Positions 1-6,860 of a stretch of 10,058 bases of DNA are shown piece by piece. Location: assembly GCA_023381945.1 (NCBI GenBank), contig JAMCQY010000117.1, forward strand, positions 1 to 10,058, written 5' to 3'. Numbering within the stretch: the first letter of the stretch is position 1; every line of letters begins with the position of its first letter. The translations under genes were made by a program, and so were the position numbers. This DNA is from Deltaproteobacteria bacterium. Its GTDB lineage: Bacteria; Desulfobacterota; Desulfobaccia; Desulfobaccales; 0-14-0-80-60-11. The notes under the pieces were generated by a model. The model saw only the letters and a list, made by a program, of their open reading frames with translations. It was not told the DNA's origin and did no database searches.

Positions 1-27
1 ATAGTTTTTGCGGTTTTAGAAGGTATT

Positions 28-82
28 GTAGGGGCGGACCCGCGTGTCCGCCCTGAGGGCGCACACCTGGATGTGCCCCTAC
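28..82. repeat. double-hairpin palindromic repeat, copy 1
   Basis: The outer arms GTAGGGGC and GCCCCTAC close two internal hairpins. The first has a perfect 8-bp stem (GGGCGGAC / GTCCGCCC) and the second is an imperfect GGGCGCACA / TGTGCCC stem. A near-identical element lies at 9210-9267, and single first-arm copies occur at 4568-4591 and, degenerate, at 6711-6736. This looks like an extragenic REP/BIME-type repeat. No transposase for it is visible in the window. Confidence 0.8.
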
Positions 83-136
83 GCACAGGCGTACCGACGG
101 CGTCTTTGTGGGTTGAGCGCTACGCACCGAAAAGGC

Positions 137-154
137 GGGCGGGGATGCCCGCCC
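137..154. repeat. short perfect hairpin in the upstream intergenic region
   Basis: GGGCGGG and CCCGCCC form a 7-bp perfect stem around a GATG loop. It belongs to the family of GC-rich palindromes that fill the first 249 bases. No credible gene lies in that stretch. Confidence 0.6.
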
Positions 155-172
155 CACCAAAATAGATTGGTA

Positions 173-219
173 GCACAGGCTTTCCAGCCTGTGCCGGCAC
201 AGCCTGGAAAGGCTGTGCC
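173..219. repeat. tandem pair of perfect hairpins before the lyase gene
   Basis: Hairpin one is GCACAGGCT / AGCCTGTGC (173-181 with 186-194, TTCC loop). Hairpin two is GGCACAGCC / GGCTGTGCC (196-204 with 211-219, TGGAAA loop). The two are largely inverted versions of each other, so alternative pairing between them is possible. A related CAGGCT-GGAA-AGCCTG hairpin is at 1392-1407. They end 30 bases before the lyase start codon and would probably be transcribed in its leader if the promoter lies further upstream. I see no convincing promoter in 1-249. Confidence 0.7.
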
Positions 220-249
220 ACCCAAAAAGACAAAAAATAAGGATTTTCT

Positions 250-1269
250 ATGGCGTTGTTGAATTACCCGAAAAAAGTGGTTCTGGGCGATATTACGGTC
301 AGGGACGGCTTTCAGCACGAAGAAAAGTTCATTCCCACGGCAGCCAAGCTCTGGGTGGCTGAGCAACTGGCGCTGGCCGGTTTTAAACGTATCGAGGTCA
401 CCAATTTCGGCAGTCCCAAAGGGATGCCGCAATTTAAGGACGCCGACGAGTTGCTGAAGCGGCTCCGCGGCAGCAAAAAAGTGGGGCACCTCCTTAAAGA
501 TGTGGAGCTCACCGCCATCACCATCCGGGAGCGGGCGGTGGAGCGTGCTATTGCAGCCCGCCGGGAGGGCTATGGTCCCGACCGCATCCTGTTTATGGTG
601 TCCACCAGCGAGTCGCACCACAAGGTCAATTCCGGGCTCTCCCTGGCCGACTACTGGAAGATGTGCGAGCAGTACATCCCCATGGCCCATGAGGCCGGCA
701 TGAAGGTCTGCGGCACGGTCAGCACCATCTGGGGCTGCCCCATCGAGGGCCCCACGGAGCTCAAAAAGGCCGTGGAATTTACTCAGCGCTGGCTGGAGAT
801 AGGCGCGGACGACATCGAACACGCCGACCACGACGGCTCCGCCCCGCCCAACAAGGTCTATGAATATTTTTCCATGATCTTGGACGCCATCCCTGACCCG
901 AGCAAGCACCTGGCCCATTTTCACGTGACCCGGGGCTGGGGGCTGGCCAACGTCCTGGCGGCCTTGACTGCCGGGATCACGCATTTCGAATCGACTTTAG
1001 GCGGCATCGGCGGCCAGCCGGCCAATTTCGTGGATGGGGTGCCGGTGGCCGGCACCGGGGAATACTACTATCAGGACCCGAGCATCACTGGCCTGGTCGC
1101 CACCGAAGACCTGGTTGTCATGTTGGATGAAATGGGCGTTGAGGTTGGCGTGGATGTGGATAAGGTGCTCAAGATCGGCCGCCTGGTGGAGCGCATCGTC
1201 GGCCGCCGGCTGCGCTCGGAGTGCGCCCATTCGGGGCGCATCCCCAAGACCCTGACTGGGCGCAGATAA
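250..1269 (+). CDS. HMG-CoA lyase-like DRE-TIM metallolyase (pyruvate carboxyltransferase fold), 339 aa
   Basis: This is probably a cytoplasmic, divalent-metal-dependent lyase that cleaves (or condenses) a C-C bond in an acyl-CoA by retro-aldol chemistry. The N-terminal VRDGFQHE motif (residues 17-24) carries the Arg18-Asp19 pair of the family. IEVTNFGSPK (48-57) supplies Glu49. Asp193 and the metal-binding His-x-His pair (His223, His225) follow, and GIGG (252-255) marks the active-site loop. By recalled alignment these match human HMG-CoA lyase Arg41, Asp42, Glu72, Asp204, His233 and His235. The loop cysteine (human Cys266) is replaced by Gln256, and the segment after it is about 15 residues longer than in HMGL. 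The protein is slightly longer than bacterial HMG-CoA lyases (about 300 aa). ATG is preceded by AAGGA at 239-243. The fold is certain; true HMG-CoA lyase activity is doubtful. Other acyl-CoA lyase or synthase activities are possible. Confidence 0.88.
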   Translation: MALLNYPKKVVLGDITVRDGFQHEEKFIPTAAKLWVAEQLALAGFKRIEVTNFGSPKGMPQFKDADELLKRLRGSKKVGHLLKDVELTAITIRERAVERAIAARREGYGPDRILFMVSTSESHHKVNSGLSLADYWKMCEQYIPMAHEAGMKVCGTVSTIWGCPIEGPTELKKAVEFTQRWLEIGADDIEHADHDGSAPPNKVYEYFSMILDAIPDPSKHLAHFHVTRGWGLANVLAALTAGITHFESTLGGIGGQPANFVDGVPVAGTGEYYYQDPSITGLVATEDLVVMLDEMGVEVGVDVDKVLKIGRLVERIVGRRLRSECAHSGRIPKTLTGRR

Positions 1270-1314
1270 AGATTGCTGACGAAAGGAGCTAAATCCTTTT
1301 TCCGCGATAACTTT

Positions 1315-1386
1315 AAATCCCCCTAAATCCTCCTTTCCCGTGGGGGACTTTTTACCCCCCTTTGAAAAAGGGGGAAGGGGGGATTT
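1315..1386. repeat. cloverleaf MITE-like repeat, copy 1
   Basis: The 72-bp element has inverted ends AAATCCCCC and GGGGGGATTT and two inner C-run/G-run arms. The same element recurs at 4331-4406 and 9056-9130. Copy 1 is the most degenerate: its first inner arm reads CCTCCTTTCCCGTGGGGG instead of the perfect hairpin of the others. It starts 46 bases after the lyase stop codon. In RNA it would form a strong multi-arm structure and may slow or terminate transcription, although no U-run follows. Confidence 0.8.
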
Positions 1387-1391
1387 GAACA

Positions 1392-1407
1392 CAGGCTGGA
1401 AAGCCTG
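1392..1407. repeat. short hairpin related to the 173-219 pair
   Basis: CAGGCT and AGCCTG pair around GGAA. The sequence matches the arm of the hairpins upstream of the lyase gene, so it is probably a fragment of the same intergenic repeat family. A second small hairpin, TGGCGA-CAACA-TCGCCA, follows at 1420-1436. The rest of 1437-1570 is AT-rich with no gene. Confidence 0.5.
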
Positions 1408-1483
1408 CGCCACCTGCAATGGCGACAACATCGCCAGCGATGGCGGTGCAACAAGCTTAATTATTAATTCAACGAATTTATTC

Positions 1484-1493
1484 AAAGGAGGTG
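1484..1493 (+). promoter_or_regulatory. orphan Shine-Dalgarno-like sequence
   Basis: AAAGGAGGTG is a near-perfect anti-16S complement, stronger than the ribosome binding site of any gene in the window. No ORF of sensible size starts within reach; the nearest ATG (1509) is followed by a stop after three codons. It sits in an AT-rich stretch about 90 bases before the first CoA-transferase. It may be a remnant of a lost gene start or a chance match. Confidence 0.3.
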
Positions 1494-1582
1494 CCAATCG
1501 AAAGACAAATGGCTCTTTAGGCAGTGGCGATGCAGCGGCAAAAATAGCCATTTAATAACCCGCTATTCAAGGAGCGTTGGTG

Positions 1583-2911
1583 ATGAGCGAAGGCAAAGCG
1601 TATCGGGATTTTTTGAAAAGCAAATTCGATATCGGACAACTTTTTGACAAGCCGGAACCGCTGGCAGGCGTCAGAATCCTGGAGGTCTGTTACGTAGTGC
1701 TGGGGCCGGCGGCCTGTGACTACCTGGGGGAATTCGGCGCCGAAGTGATCAAGTTCGAGGGGCAAAAAGGCGATCAGATGCGCTTTGTCACCCCGTACGC
1801 CTATTTTTGGAAAAACATGTCCCCCGGTCTGGAGATTCAGAACCATAACAAGTACTGGGTTGGCATGCACCTCGGCCACCCCCAGGGCAAGGAACTCTTC
1901 CTGGAACTGGTGAAAAAGTCCGACGTGGTGGCGGACAACCTCACCCCCGGGCGCATGGCGGAGTGGGGCCTGAGCTATAAAGAACTGAAGCAGGTCAACC
2001 CCAAAATTATTCAACTGCACGTCTCCGGTTATGGCAGTTGGGGTCCCTGGACCGGCCGGACTTCGTATGACGCGGTGGCCCAGAGTATGGGGGCGCTGTC
2101 GCCCATCACCGGTTTCGAAGACCGGGGGCCGATCAAATCCGGTGTCTGGATCGCCGACTGGATCACCGGATTAATGTGCTCGGTGGCCATCATGGCGGCC
2201 CTTAATTATCGGGAGCGCACCGGCGAAGGCCAGTTCATCGACTATATGCAGGTGGAAAACGTCATCCGCTGGCTCGATTGGACCTGGCTTTACACTTACA
2301 AAACCAACGAGGACCGGAAGCGCTCCGGCAACCGGGACCTGGCCATCTGTCCTTCCGACCTGTTCGAATGCAAAGACGGCTGGGTGGCCCTGGCGGCCTT
2401 CAGCAAGCCCGAATTCAAGGGGCTCTGCGATGCCATGGGCCAGATGGAGATCTACGACAAGTTTGCCGATCCCACCACCAGATTGAAAGAAGCGAAGTCC
2501 GTGCTCGACGTCGTCGCCAAGTGGGCCAAGACCCAAAGCGTCGCCGAAGTCGAGGAGGCCGGCGACAAATACGGCTTTGCCGCCTCCCGCGTGCTGAACG
2601 CCAAGGATGCTTACAACGATCCGAATTACCTGCAGAGAGGCGCCATCCAGGAATACGACGACCACCTTTACGGCAAGATGCGGCAGGAATGCTATCCGCC
2701 GCGGCTGAGCGAGACGCCCAGCCGGGTGAAATGGAGCAGCCGCCCGGTGGGCTTCGATAACCGCTACGTCTTTCAAAAGATCCTCGGCCTGCCCCTGGAG
2801 GAGATCAAGCGGCTGGAGTTCGAAAAAGTTATTTTTGGCGCGAATCCCGCGGTCCCCTCGCAGTGTGCGCCGCCGGACTGGGATGGCAAAAGCGGCTTAA
2901 AGTTGCCGTAA
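1583..2911 (+). CDS. type III (CaiB/BaiF family) CoA-transferase, first of a pair, 442 aa
   Basis: This enzyme transfers CoA from an acyl-CoA donor to a carboxylic acid through a mixed-anhydride intermediate on an active-site aspartate; it is cytoplasmic. The N-terminal half has the family's Rossmann-like opening, [10 protein letters not shown] at about residues 27-36 followed by [11 protein letters not shown], then the substrate-loop region [12 protein letters not shown] (119-130). The catalytic Asp163 lies in [12 protein letters not shown], and [11 protein letters not shown] (213-223) is typical of the second domain. The length is at the long end for the family (about 400-440). ATG at 1583 is chosen over in-frame TTG 1577 and GTG 1580 because AAGGAG at 1569-1574 is 8 bases from the ATG and only 2 from the TTG. 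The gene is 37 bases upstream of a second family member, so the two are probably co-transcribed and may form one heteromeric enzyme. Substrate not determinable. Confidence 0.9.
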   Translation: MSEGKAYRDFLKSKFDIGQLFDKPEPLAGVRILEVCYVVLGPAACDYLGEFGAEVIKFEGQKGDQMRFVTPYAYFWKNMSPGLEIQNHNKYWVGMHLGHPQGKELFLELVKKSDVVADNLTPGRMAEWGLSYKELKQVNPKIIQLHVSGYGSWGPWTGRTSYDAVAQSMGALSPITGFEDRGPIKSGVWIADWITGLMCSVAIMAALNYRERTGEGQFIDYMQVENVIRWLDWTWLYTYKTNEDRKRSGNRDLAICPSDLFECKDGWVALAAFSKPEFKGLCDAMGQMEIYDKFADPTTRLKEAKSVLDVVAKWAKTQSVAEVEEAGDKYGFAASRVLNAKDAYNDPNYLQRGAIQEYDDHLYGKMRQECYPPRLSETPSRVKWSSRPVGFDNRYVFQKILGLPLEEIKRLEFEKVIFGANPAVPSQCAPPDWDGKSGLKLP

Positions 2912-2948
2912 CTTAAGGCTTCCGCAATTCTTTCTGGGAGGAAACAGT

Positions 2949-4301
2949 ATGGAAGACAAGAAAATTGTCGGTTTGGCGATCAACCAGGAATTTGCCAGAT
3001 GGGCCTACCGGGAAACCTATCCGCCCGATGCCTATAAAAAGCCGGAAGCTCTGGACGATATGCTGGTGATTGATGCCAGTTACGGCAATTTTGCGGGACT
3101 GGTGGCTTCTTCGATCCTGGCGGAAATGGGCGCCGAAGTGATCCGTATCGAACCGCCCGAAGGCGACACGGCCAGAAAGATGTCGCCCGACGGCATGATG
3201 ATCGAGGATTCCGGCCTGGCTTATATCGTGGAAGCCCGTAACAAATTCCACGTCACCCTGGACCTGGGCAAGGAAGAGGGCCAGAAGATGTTTGCCCGAC
3301 TGGCCGGTAAGGCCGCGGTGGTCATCGAGACCTTTAAACCGGGCTACCTGGACGGCCTGGGTCTCGGCTACCGGCAACTGAGCCAGACCAATCCCGGCTT
3401 GATTTACTGCGCCGTCAGCAGCTACGGTCATTACGGGGTGGAAGCCGAAAAACGCGCCAACCAGCCGGATTATGATATCGTCGATCAGGCTAGAGGCGTC
3501 ATCATGTCCATCACCGGCGAGCCGGACCTGGATACGGAAATCGACCAGACCTACAAGCGGCCCATGAAGCACGGCAACTGGATGGGCTGGTACGCCGGCG
3601 GCTCCTGGGCGGCCCTGGGCATCCTGATGGCCATGTTCCATAAGCGCAGGACCGGCCAGGGACAGTTCATCGACTGCGCCCCGCCGGAAGGGCTGCTGAG
3701 CATCGCCAACTACAGCCTGCAATATTTTCATATGTCCGGGGAAACCATGCCCCGGGCCGGAAACTATGACTACGCCGTCTTCCCTTACACCTATGTCAAA
3801 TGCAAGGACGGCTACACCTTCATTTCCGGCTTCACCGATCCCAACTGGACGGCTTTGTGCGAGATCATCAACCGGCCTGATCTGCGGGAGCAATTCCCCA
3901 CCATGAAGGAGCGCCTCACCCCGAAGAATCAGCCGACGATTCAGCATGAAATTGAAAAATTCACCGAGAAATATACGGCCGATGAAATCCAGGACATGAT
4001 CTATCTCTACAGCAAACGGGACGACAAGAAGGGCACGGTGGTGTCGGGCCGCCTGGAGAGTCCCCGGGACGTGCTTACCCGGGAACACTGGCAGGAGCGG
4101 CGCACCTTCCTTAAATGGAACGACCCGTTTTACGGCGACCTGCTGATCCAGAACTCTTCGTTCAAGGCCATGACTCGTACGCCAGGCCGGATTAAATGGG
4201 TCTGCCGGCCCATCGGCGCGGACAACGAGTTCATCTATCACCGGTACCTGGGAATCGGCCCCACCAAGCTGAAGGAGCTGCAAAGCCAGGGAGTTATTTG
4301 A
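2949..4301 (+). CDS. type III (CaiB/BaiF family) CoA-transferase, second of a pair, 450 aa
   Basis: A second, clearly diverged family III CoA-transferase. The family core starts at about residue 37 ([20 protein letters not shown]), after an N-terminal stretch with no recognisable motif. It continues with [16 protein letters not shown] (58-73), the substrate-loop segment [14 protein letters not shown] (128-141), and catalytic Asp176 in [22 protein letters not shown] motif opens the second domain. Both this protein and its neighbour keep the aspartate, so neither is obviously a dead subunit. GGGAGGA at 2936-2942 lies 6 bases before the ATG. Adjacent CaiB-family pairs are known to form heteromers, for example benzylsuccinate CoA-transferase BbsEF, which makes a two-subunit enzyme plausible here. 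Alternatively the pair acts at two steps, such as activating the substrate and recycling a product acid. Confidence 0.9.
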   Translation: MEDKKIVGLAINQEFARWAYRETYPPDAYKKPEALDDMLVIDASYGNFAGLVASSILAEMGAEVIRIEPPEGDTARKMSPDGMMIEDSGLAYIVEARNKFHVTLDLGKEEGQKMFARLAGKAAVVIETFKPGYLDGLGLGYRQLSQTNPGLIYCAVSSYGHYGVEAEKRANQPDYDIVDQARGVIMSITGEPDLDTEIDQTYKRPMKHGNWMGWYAGGSWAALGILMAMFHKRRTGQGQFIDCAPPEGLLSIANYSLQYFHMSGETMPRAGNYDYAVFPYTYVKCKDGYTFISGFTDPNWTALCEIINRPDLREQFPTMKERLTPKNQPTIQHEIEKFTEKYTADEIQDMIYLYSKRDDKKGTVVSGRLESPRDVLTREHWQERRTFLKWNDPFYGDLLIQNSSFKAMTRTPGRIKWVCRPIGADNEFIYHRYLGIGPTKLKELQSQGVI

Positions 4302-4330
4302 TTCTGGCAGGGGGTTACCGGGAAAAATCA

Positions 4331-4406
4331 AAATCCCCCTAAAGTCCCCCTTTTGCAAAGGGGGACTTTAAAACCCCCCTTTGGAAAAGGGGGGTAGGGG
4401 GGATTT
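4331..4406. repeat. cloverleaf MITE-like repeat, copy 2
   Basis: This 76-bp copy has inverted ends AAATCCCCC / GGGGGGATTT, inner arm one CCCCCTTTTGCAAAGGGGG and inner arm two CCCCCCTTTGGAAAAGGGGGG. It starts 29 bases after the stop codon of the second CoA-transferase, so like the other copies it lies just downstream of a gene and would fold at the 3' end of its transcript. Confidence 0.85.
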
Positions 4407-4464
4407 CTCATCGGCATTGGTTAGAGGATCGTGGCGCATGAATGGCTGCGTGCCAAGTACTGTA

Positions 4465-4484
4465 GGGCGGTTCTCGAACCGCCC
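4465..4484. repeat. GC-rich perfect palindrome
   Basis: GGGCGGTTC and GAACCGCCC form a 9-bp perfect stem separated by two bases. It is one of a series of different palindromes in the 533-base gap 4302-4834, which contains no credible gene. Confidence 0.7.
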
Positions 4485-4524
4485 AGGACATTGATTTGGA
4501 AGCGCCTTTTTGTGACTCATCATA

Positions 4525-4545
4525 GGGCGGGTTTAAAACCCGCCC
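4525..4545. repeat. GC-rich perfect palindrome
   Basis: GGGCGGGTTT and AAACCCGCCC form a 10-bp perfect stem around one base. It shares the GGGCGG outer sequence with the palindrome at 4465-4484 but has a different centre, as expected of a repeat family that keeps its ends. Confidence 0.7.
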
Positions 4546-4567
4546 CTGCCACCCCGAATTTTTTGTA

Positions 4568-4591
4568 GGGGCGGACCCGCGTGTCCGCCCC
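4568..4591. repeat. half copy of the double-hairpin repeat
   Basis: GGGGCGGAC and GTCCGCCCC form a 9-bp stem with a CCGCGT loop. The sequence is the same as the first arm of the element at 28-82 but lacks the second arm. Confidence 0.75.
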
Positions 4592-4627
4592 ATTTGAAGG
4601 CGTACAAAGAGGTGCGACCGTTAACTT

Positions 4628-4661
4628 GTCATTCTGAGGTAGCGAAGCGCCCGAAGAATCT
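4628..4661. repeat. GTCATTCTGAG...GAAGAATCT intergenic repeat
   Basis: GTCATTCTGAG, then AGCGAAGCG, then GAAGAATCT reads as the dispersed CATTCTGAGCGAAGCGAAGAATCT-type repeat known from many environmental bacterial genomes. There is one copy here. Its function is not known to me. Confidence 0.55.
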
Positions 4662-4741
4662 ATGATTTGGCACATGCATTCCGGGCTGTGCATAAATCCC
4701 GCACAGGATAGAAAGTCTGGGCCAATACAAAACTTAGGTGG

Positions 4742-4788
4742 GGCAGGCCTCCGCGCCTGCCAAATTTAGGCGGCCGGGGACGGCCGCC
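4742..4788. repeat. two adjacent GC-rich hairpins before the CoA-transferase subunit A gene
   Basis: GGCAGGC / GCCTGCC pair at 4742-4748 with 4755-4761. GGCGGCC / GGCCGCC pair at 4769-4775 with 4782-4788. Both end with the family-typical flanks (CCAAA, CCCTACC). The second stem closes 46 bases before the TTG start at 4835. I could not identify a promoter for the following gene in this gap. Confidence 0.65.
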
Positions 4789-4823
4789 CTACCATTGATT
4801 TTTCCTACTTGCCGTGACAAATT

Positions 4824-4829
4824 AGGAGG
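4824..4829 (+). promoter_or_regulatory. ribosome binding site that decides a TTG start
   Basis: AGGAGG lies 5 bases before TTG at 4835 and 17 bases before the in-frame ATG at 4847. The spacing strongly favours the TTG. Confidence 0.7.
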
Positions 4830-4834
4830 CTGTT

Positions 4835-5791
4835 TTGCCTGAACAAATGGAACTGCATTTCACCCACCCTGACGATTTCCGCCAGTGGGTGCGGGAGAAT
4901 AAATCCAGGGATACGGTGGAAAAGGTCATGACGGAGCAGGAGGCGGTCTCCCGCTTCGTCCCGGACGGGGCCTATCTGGCCTACGATTTTTCCTCCCTGA
5001 CCCGGGGCCCCCAGGCCCTGATCCGGGAGATCATCCGGCAGCGGAAACGGGATCTCTGGATCTGCGCCGAATTTACCCTGCACGATTCCCCGCTGTTGGT
5101 CGGCGGCGGCTGCTGCACCCGCATCGACGTGGGGTTTTTGGGCTATGGCGGCTACATCGGCCGCGCCGTCTGCCAGGGCCGGGTGAAGGTCTTCGACAAC
5201 ACCAACGGGGTCCTGGCCGCCAGGATTCTGGCCGGCGCCCGGGGCGTCCCCTTCATGCCGCTACGTAATTTCCTGGGCACGGACGGCCTGCAACACTCGG
5301 GGGCCAAGGTCATCAATGACCCCTTCACGGGTGATCCGGTCTGTCTGGTGCCGGCCCTCAACCCGGACGTCTTTATGATCCACGTGCATCAGGCCGATGT
5401 TTACGGCAACGCCCGCATCTTCGGGACCAACCTTTTCGCCCTGGAGGCGGCCATGGCCTCCAAACGGGTGATCGTCTCCGCCGAAGAAATCATCGAGCCT
5501 GCGGAGTTCCGCAAGGACCCGCAGAAGACCACCATCCCCTTCTTTCTGGTGGACGCGGTGGTGCACCTGCCTTACGGCGCCTATCCCGGCGCCATGCCCG
5601 GCCGCTATGAATTGGACCTGGAACATGTGGACCGCCTGAACGCTATCCAGACGGAGGCCCAGATGCAGGAGCATTTGGAGCGCTACATCTACGGCGTCCA
5701 GGACCACCTGGAATTCCTGACGAAACACGTGGGCTGGCCGAAGCTCAAGGAATTGGCCCGGAAGGCCTCCATTAAAGAGGGCTATCAATAA
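4835..5791 (+). CDS. glutaconate-type (type I) CoA-transferase, subunit A, 318 aa
   Basis: This is the alpha subunit of a two-subunit CoA-transferase of the GctAB/IpdAB family, acting with the product of the gene at 5885. The family body starts at about residue 29 with EKVMTEQEAVSRFVPDG, equivalent to the very N-terminus of Acidaminococcus GctA. This protein therefore has about 28 extra N-terminal residues. Further landmarks are a GGGCC run (90-94), RVKVFDNTN (116-124), GVPFMPLRNFLGTDG (137-151), HQADVYGNARIFG (185-197) and VDAVVHLPYGAYPG (239-252). The catalytic glutamate of the family is in the beta subunit, where it is conserved. The start is TTG, supported by an AGGAGG site. The substrate could be a dicarboxylic or hydroxy acid. 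Ring-opening hydrolases of the IpdAB type share this fold and cannot be excluded from this subunit alone. Confidence 0.88.
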   Translation: MPEQMELHFTHPDDFRQWVRENKSRDTVEKVMTEQEAVSRFVPDGAYLAYDFSSLTRGPQALIREIIRQRKRDLWICAEFTLHDSPLLVGGGCCTRIDVGFLGYGGYIGRAVCQGRVKVFDNTNGVLAARILAGARGVPFMPLRNFLGTDGLQHSGAKVINDPFTGDPVCLVPALNPDVFMIHVHQADVYGNARIFGTNLFALEAAMASKRVIVSAEEIIEPAEFRKDPQKTTIPFFLVDAVVHLPYGAYPGAMPGRYELDLEHVDRLNAIQTEAQMQEHLERYIYGVQDHLEFLTKHVGWPKLKELARKASIKEGYQ

Positions 5792-5884
5792 GGGGCGGGG
5801 TAGTGAGCAAAAGTATAGCACCTACGCCCTCGGCGGTTCCGGCGCCAGCGCTACATTTTCAAGAGACCTAAAAGAGGTACCAAT

Positions 5885-6688
5885 ATGGCGGTAGTGGAAT
5901 TTACCGATACGGAATTCATGATCTGCTCGGCGGCCAGGCTTCTGGAGGACCGGAAGACCGTCTTCGTCGGCTGGGGCATGCCGCAGGTGGTGGCCATCCT
6001 GGCGGAAAGGCTTTACACTCCACACCTGGTGCAACTCTTCGAGTTCGGGGCCGTGGGGCCGCAATCTCTCACCCCGTTCATCCGGGGGACCATGGGCGGT
6101 CCCAGCAACATTTACCGGTCCCTGCAATGGATCAACATGAACTGGGCTTTCTCCTATGCGGTGACCGGTTATATAGATTACGGCATGCTCGGCGCCGCCC
6201 AGGTGGATCAATACGGCAACCTCAATTCCACCCTCCTGGGCGGGAGCTACGAGCGGCCGGGGCGGCGGTTTCCGGGCAGCGGCGGCGGCAACGAAGCCGC
6301 CTCCTTCTGCTGGAAGACCATCGTGGTGCTGAAGCACGAGGCCCGGCGCTTTGTCGAGAAGGTGGATTTTCTCACCTCGCCCGGCTATCTCGATGGGCCG
6401 GGGGCCCGGGAGCGGGCCGGGCTGCCCCGGGGCACCGGGCCCTGGCGGGTGGTGACTTCCAAGGCCCTGTTCGATTTCCACGAAGACACCAAAAGGCTGC
6501 GTCTCATCGGGGTCCTCAAGGGTCTCGACCCGGCGGAGGTCATTTCCGGCATGGGCTTTACGCCCCACATCGCCGCCCAAATCAAGGAACTGGAGCCGCC
6601 AAAAGGGACTGAGCTGCACCTCCTCCGGGAACACATTGATCCTTCGGGCATCATTATCCGCGGCGAGAAGATGCGGGTGGCGCGCTAG
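5885..6688 (+). CDS. glutaconate-type (type I) CoA-transferase, subunit B, 267 aa
   Basis: This is the beta subunit partner of the preceding gene, with the usual family length (GctB is about 266 aa). Recalled alignment to Acidaminococcus GctB places Glu53 (in LFEFGAVG) on the catalytic Glu54 that forms the glutamyl-CoA thioester. True CoA-transferase chemistry is therefore likely, rather than IpdAB-type hydrolysis. Other conserved pieces are GAAQVDQYGNLNST (103-116), the glycine-rich GSGGGNEAAS loop (131-140), and VDFLTSPGYLDGPGARERAG (160-179). AGAGGT at 5873-5878 lies 6 bases before the ATG. The 93-base gap after subunit A is long for obligate partners. The pair most likely shares a transcript. 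Confidence 0.9.
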   Translation: MAVVEFTDTEFMICSAARLLEDRKTVFVGWGMPQVVAILAERLYTPHLVQLFEFGAVGPQSLTPFIRGTMGGPSNIYRSLQWINMNWAFSYAVTGYIDYGMLGAAQVDQYGNLNSTLLGGSYERPGRRFPGSGGGNEAASFCWKTIVVLKHEARRFVEKVDFLTSPGYLDGPGARERAGLPRGTGPWRVVTSKALFDFHEDTKRLRLIGVLKGLDPAEVISGMGFTPHIAAQIKELEPPKGTELHLLREHIDPSGIIIRGEKMRVAR

Positions 6689-6710
6689 GTGCTGAGAGAG
6701 ATTTTCTCGA

Positions 6711-6736
6711 AGGGGCGGACCAAGGTGTACGCCCCT
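6711..6736. repeat. degenerate half repeat, possible terminator hairpin after subunit B
   Basis: AGGGGCG and CGCCCCT form a 7-bp stem around a 12-base loop, 22 bases after the stop codon. It is related to the first arm of the 28-82 repeat. The downstream sequence (ACCAAAACC) is not U-rich, so it would be a poor intrinsic terminator, but it separates the CoA-transferase genes from the tetR promoter. Confidence 0.4.
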
Positions 6737-6791
6737 ACCAAAACCTTTCTTAGGTTTGTAGTTTGTAATTCCCGCAACTCAATAAAAATCC

Positions 6792-6821
6792 TTGACACCC
6801 GCGAGCCGGATTTAATATAGT
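6792..6821 (+). promoter_or_regulatory. sigma-70-type promoter of the TetR gene
   Basis: A perfect -35 box, TTGACA (6792-6797), is followed after 18 bases by TATAGT (6816-6821), one mismatch from consensus. The expected start point is near 6828, giving a leader of about 33 bases. This is the clearest promoter in the window. No good Shine-Dalgarno precedes the ATG at 6861. Confidence 0.75.
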
Positions 6822-6830
6822 AGACCAAAA

Positions 6831-6848
6831 AGACCGACCGGTCGGTCT
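6831..6848. promoter_or_regulatory. 18-bp perfect palindromic operator for the TetR regulator
   Basis: AGACCGACCGGTCGGTCT is a perfect 18-bp palindrome just downstream of the predicted start point (roughly +4 to +21), 12 bases before the tetR ATG. The position is ideal for autorepression. The AGACC...GGTCT edges resemble the NemR-class operator TAGACC-N4-GGTCTA. I found no second full copy elsewhere in the window, so direct control of the upstream genes is not supported by a visible site. Confidence 0.78.
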
Positions 6849-6860
6849 CCCCAGCTACCA

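Noticed and set aside
79..984. 301-codon minus-strand frame across the lyase gene
   Set aside because: It is antisense to a gene with clear family motifs, and its translation is low-complexity Gly/His/Gln/Leu-rich with no recognisable domain. This is typical of a shadow frame in GC-rich DNA.
1315..1386. C-run/G-run repeats as a CRISPR array
   Set aside because: The three copies are kilobases apart, have inverted rather than direct symmetry, and have no regular spacers or cas genes.
1340..1555. 71-codon plus-strand frame in the gap before the first CoA-transferase
   Set aside because: It begins inside the cloverleaf repeat, runs through a second repeat, and has no ribosome binding site or protein-like conservation signature.
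2913..4358. 481-codon minus-strand frame across the second CoA-transferase
   Set aside because: It is longer than the real gene but fully antisense to it. The real gene has the catalytic motif and ribosome binding site, while the antisense product shows no family motif and starts inside the cloverleaf repeat.
4669..4683. Possible sigma-54 promoter TGGCACATGCATTCC upstream of the CoA-transferase subunit A gene
   Set aside because: The -24 half is good but the -12 half reads TTCC instead of TTGC, losing the essential GC dinucleotide. A sigma-54 activator nearby is not enough to rescue it.
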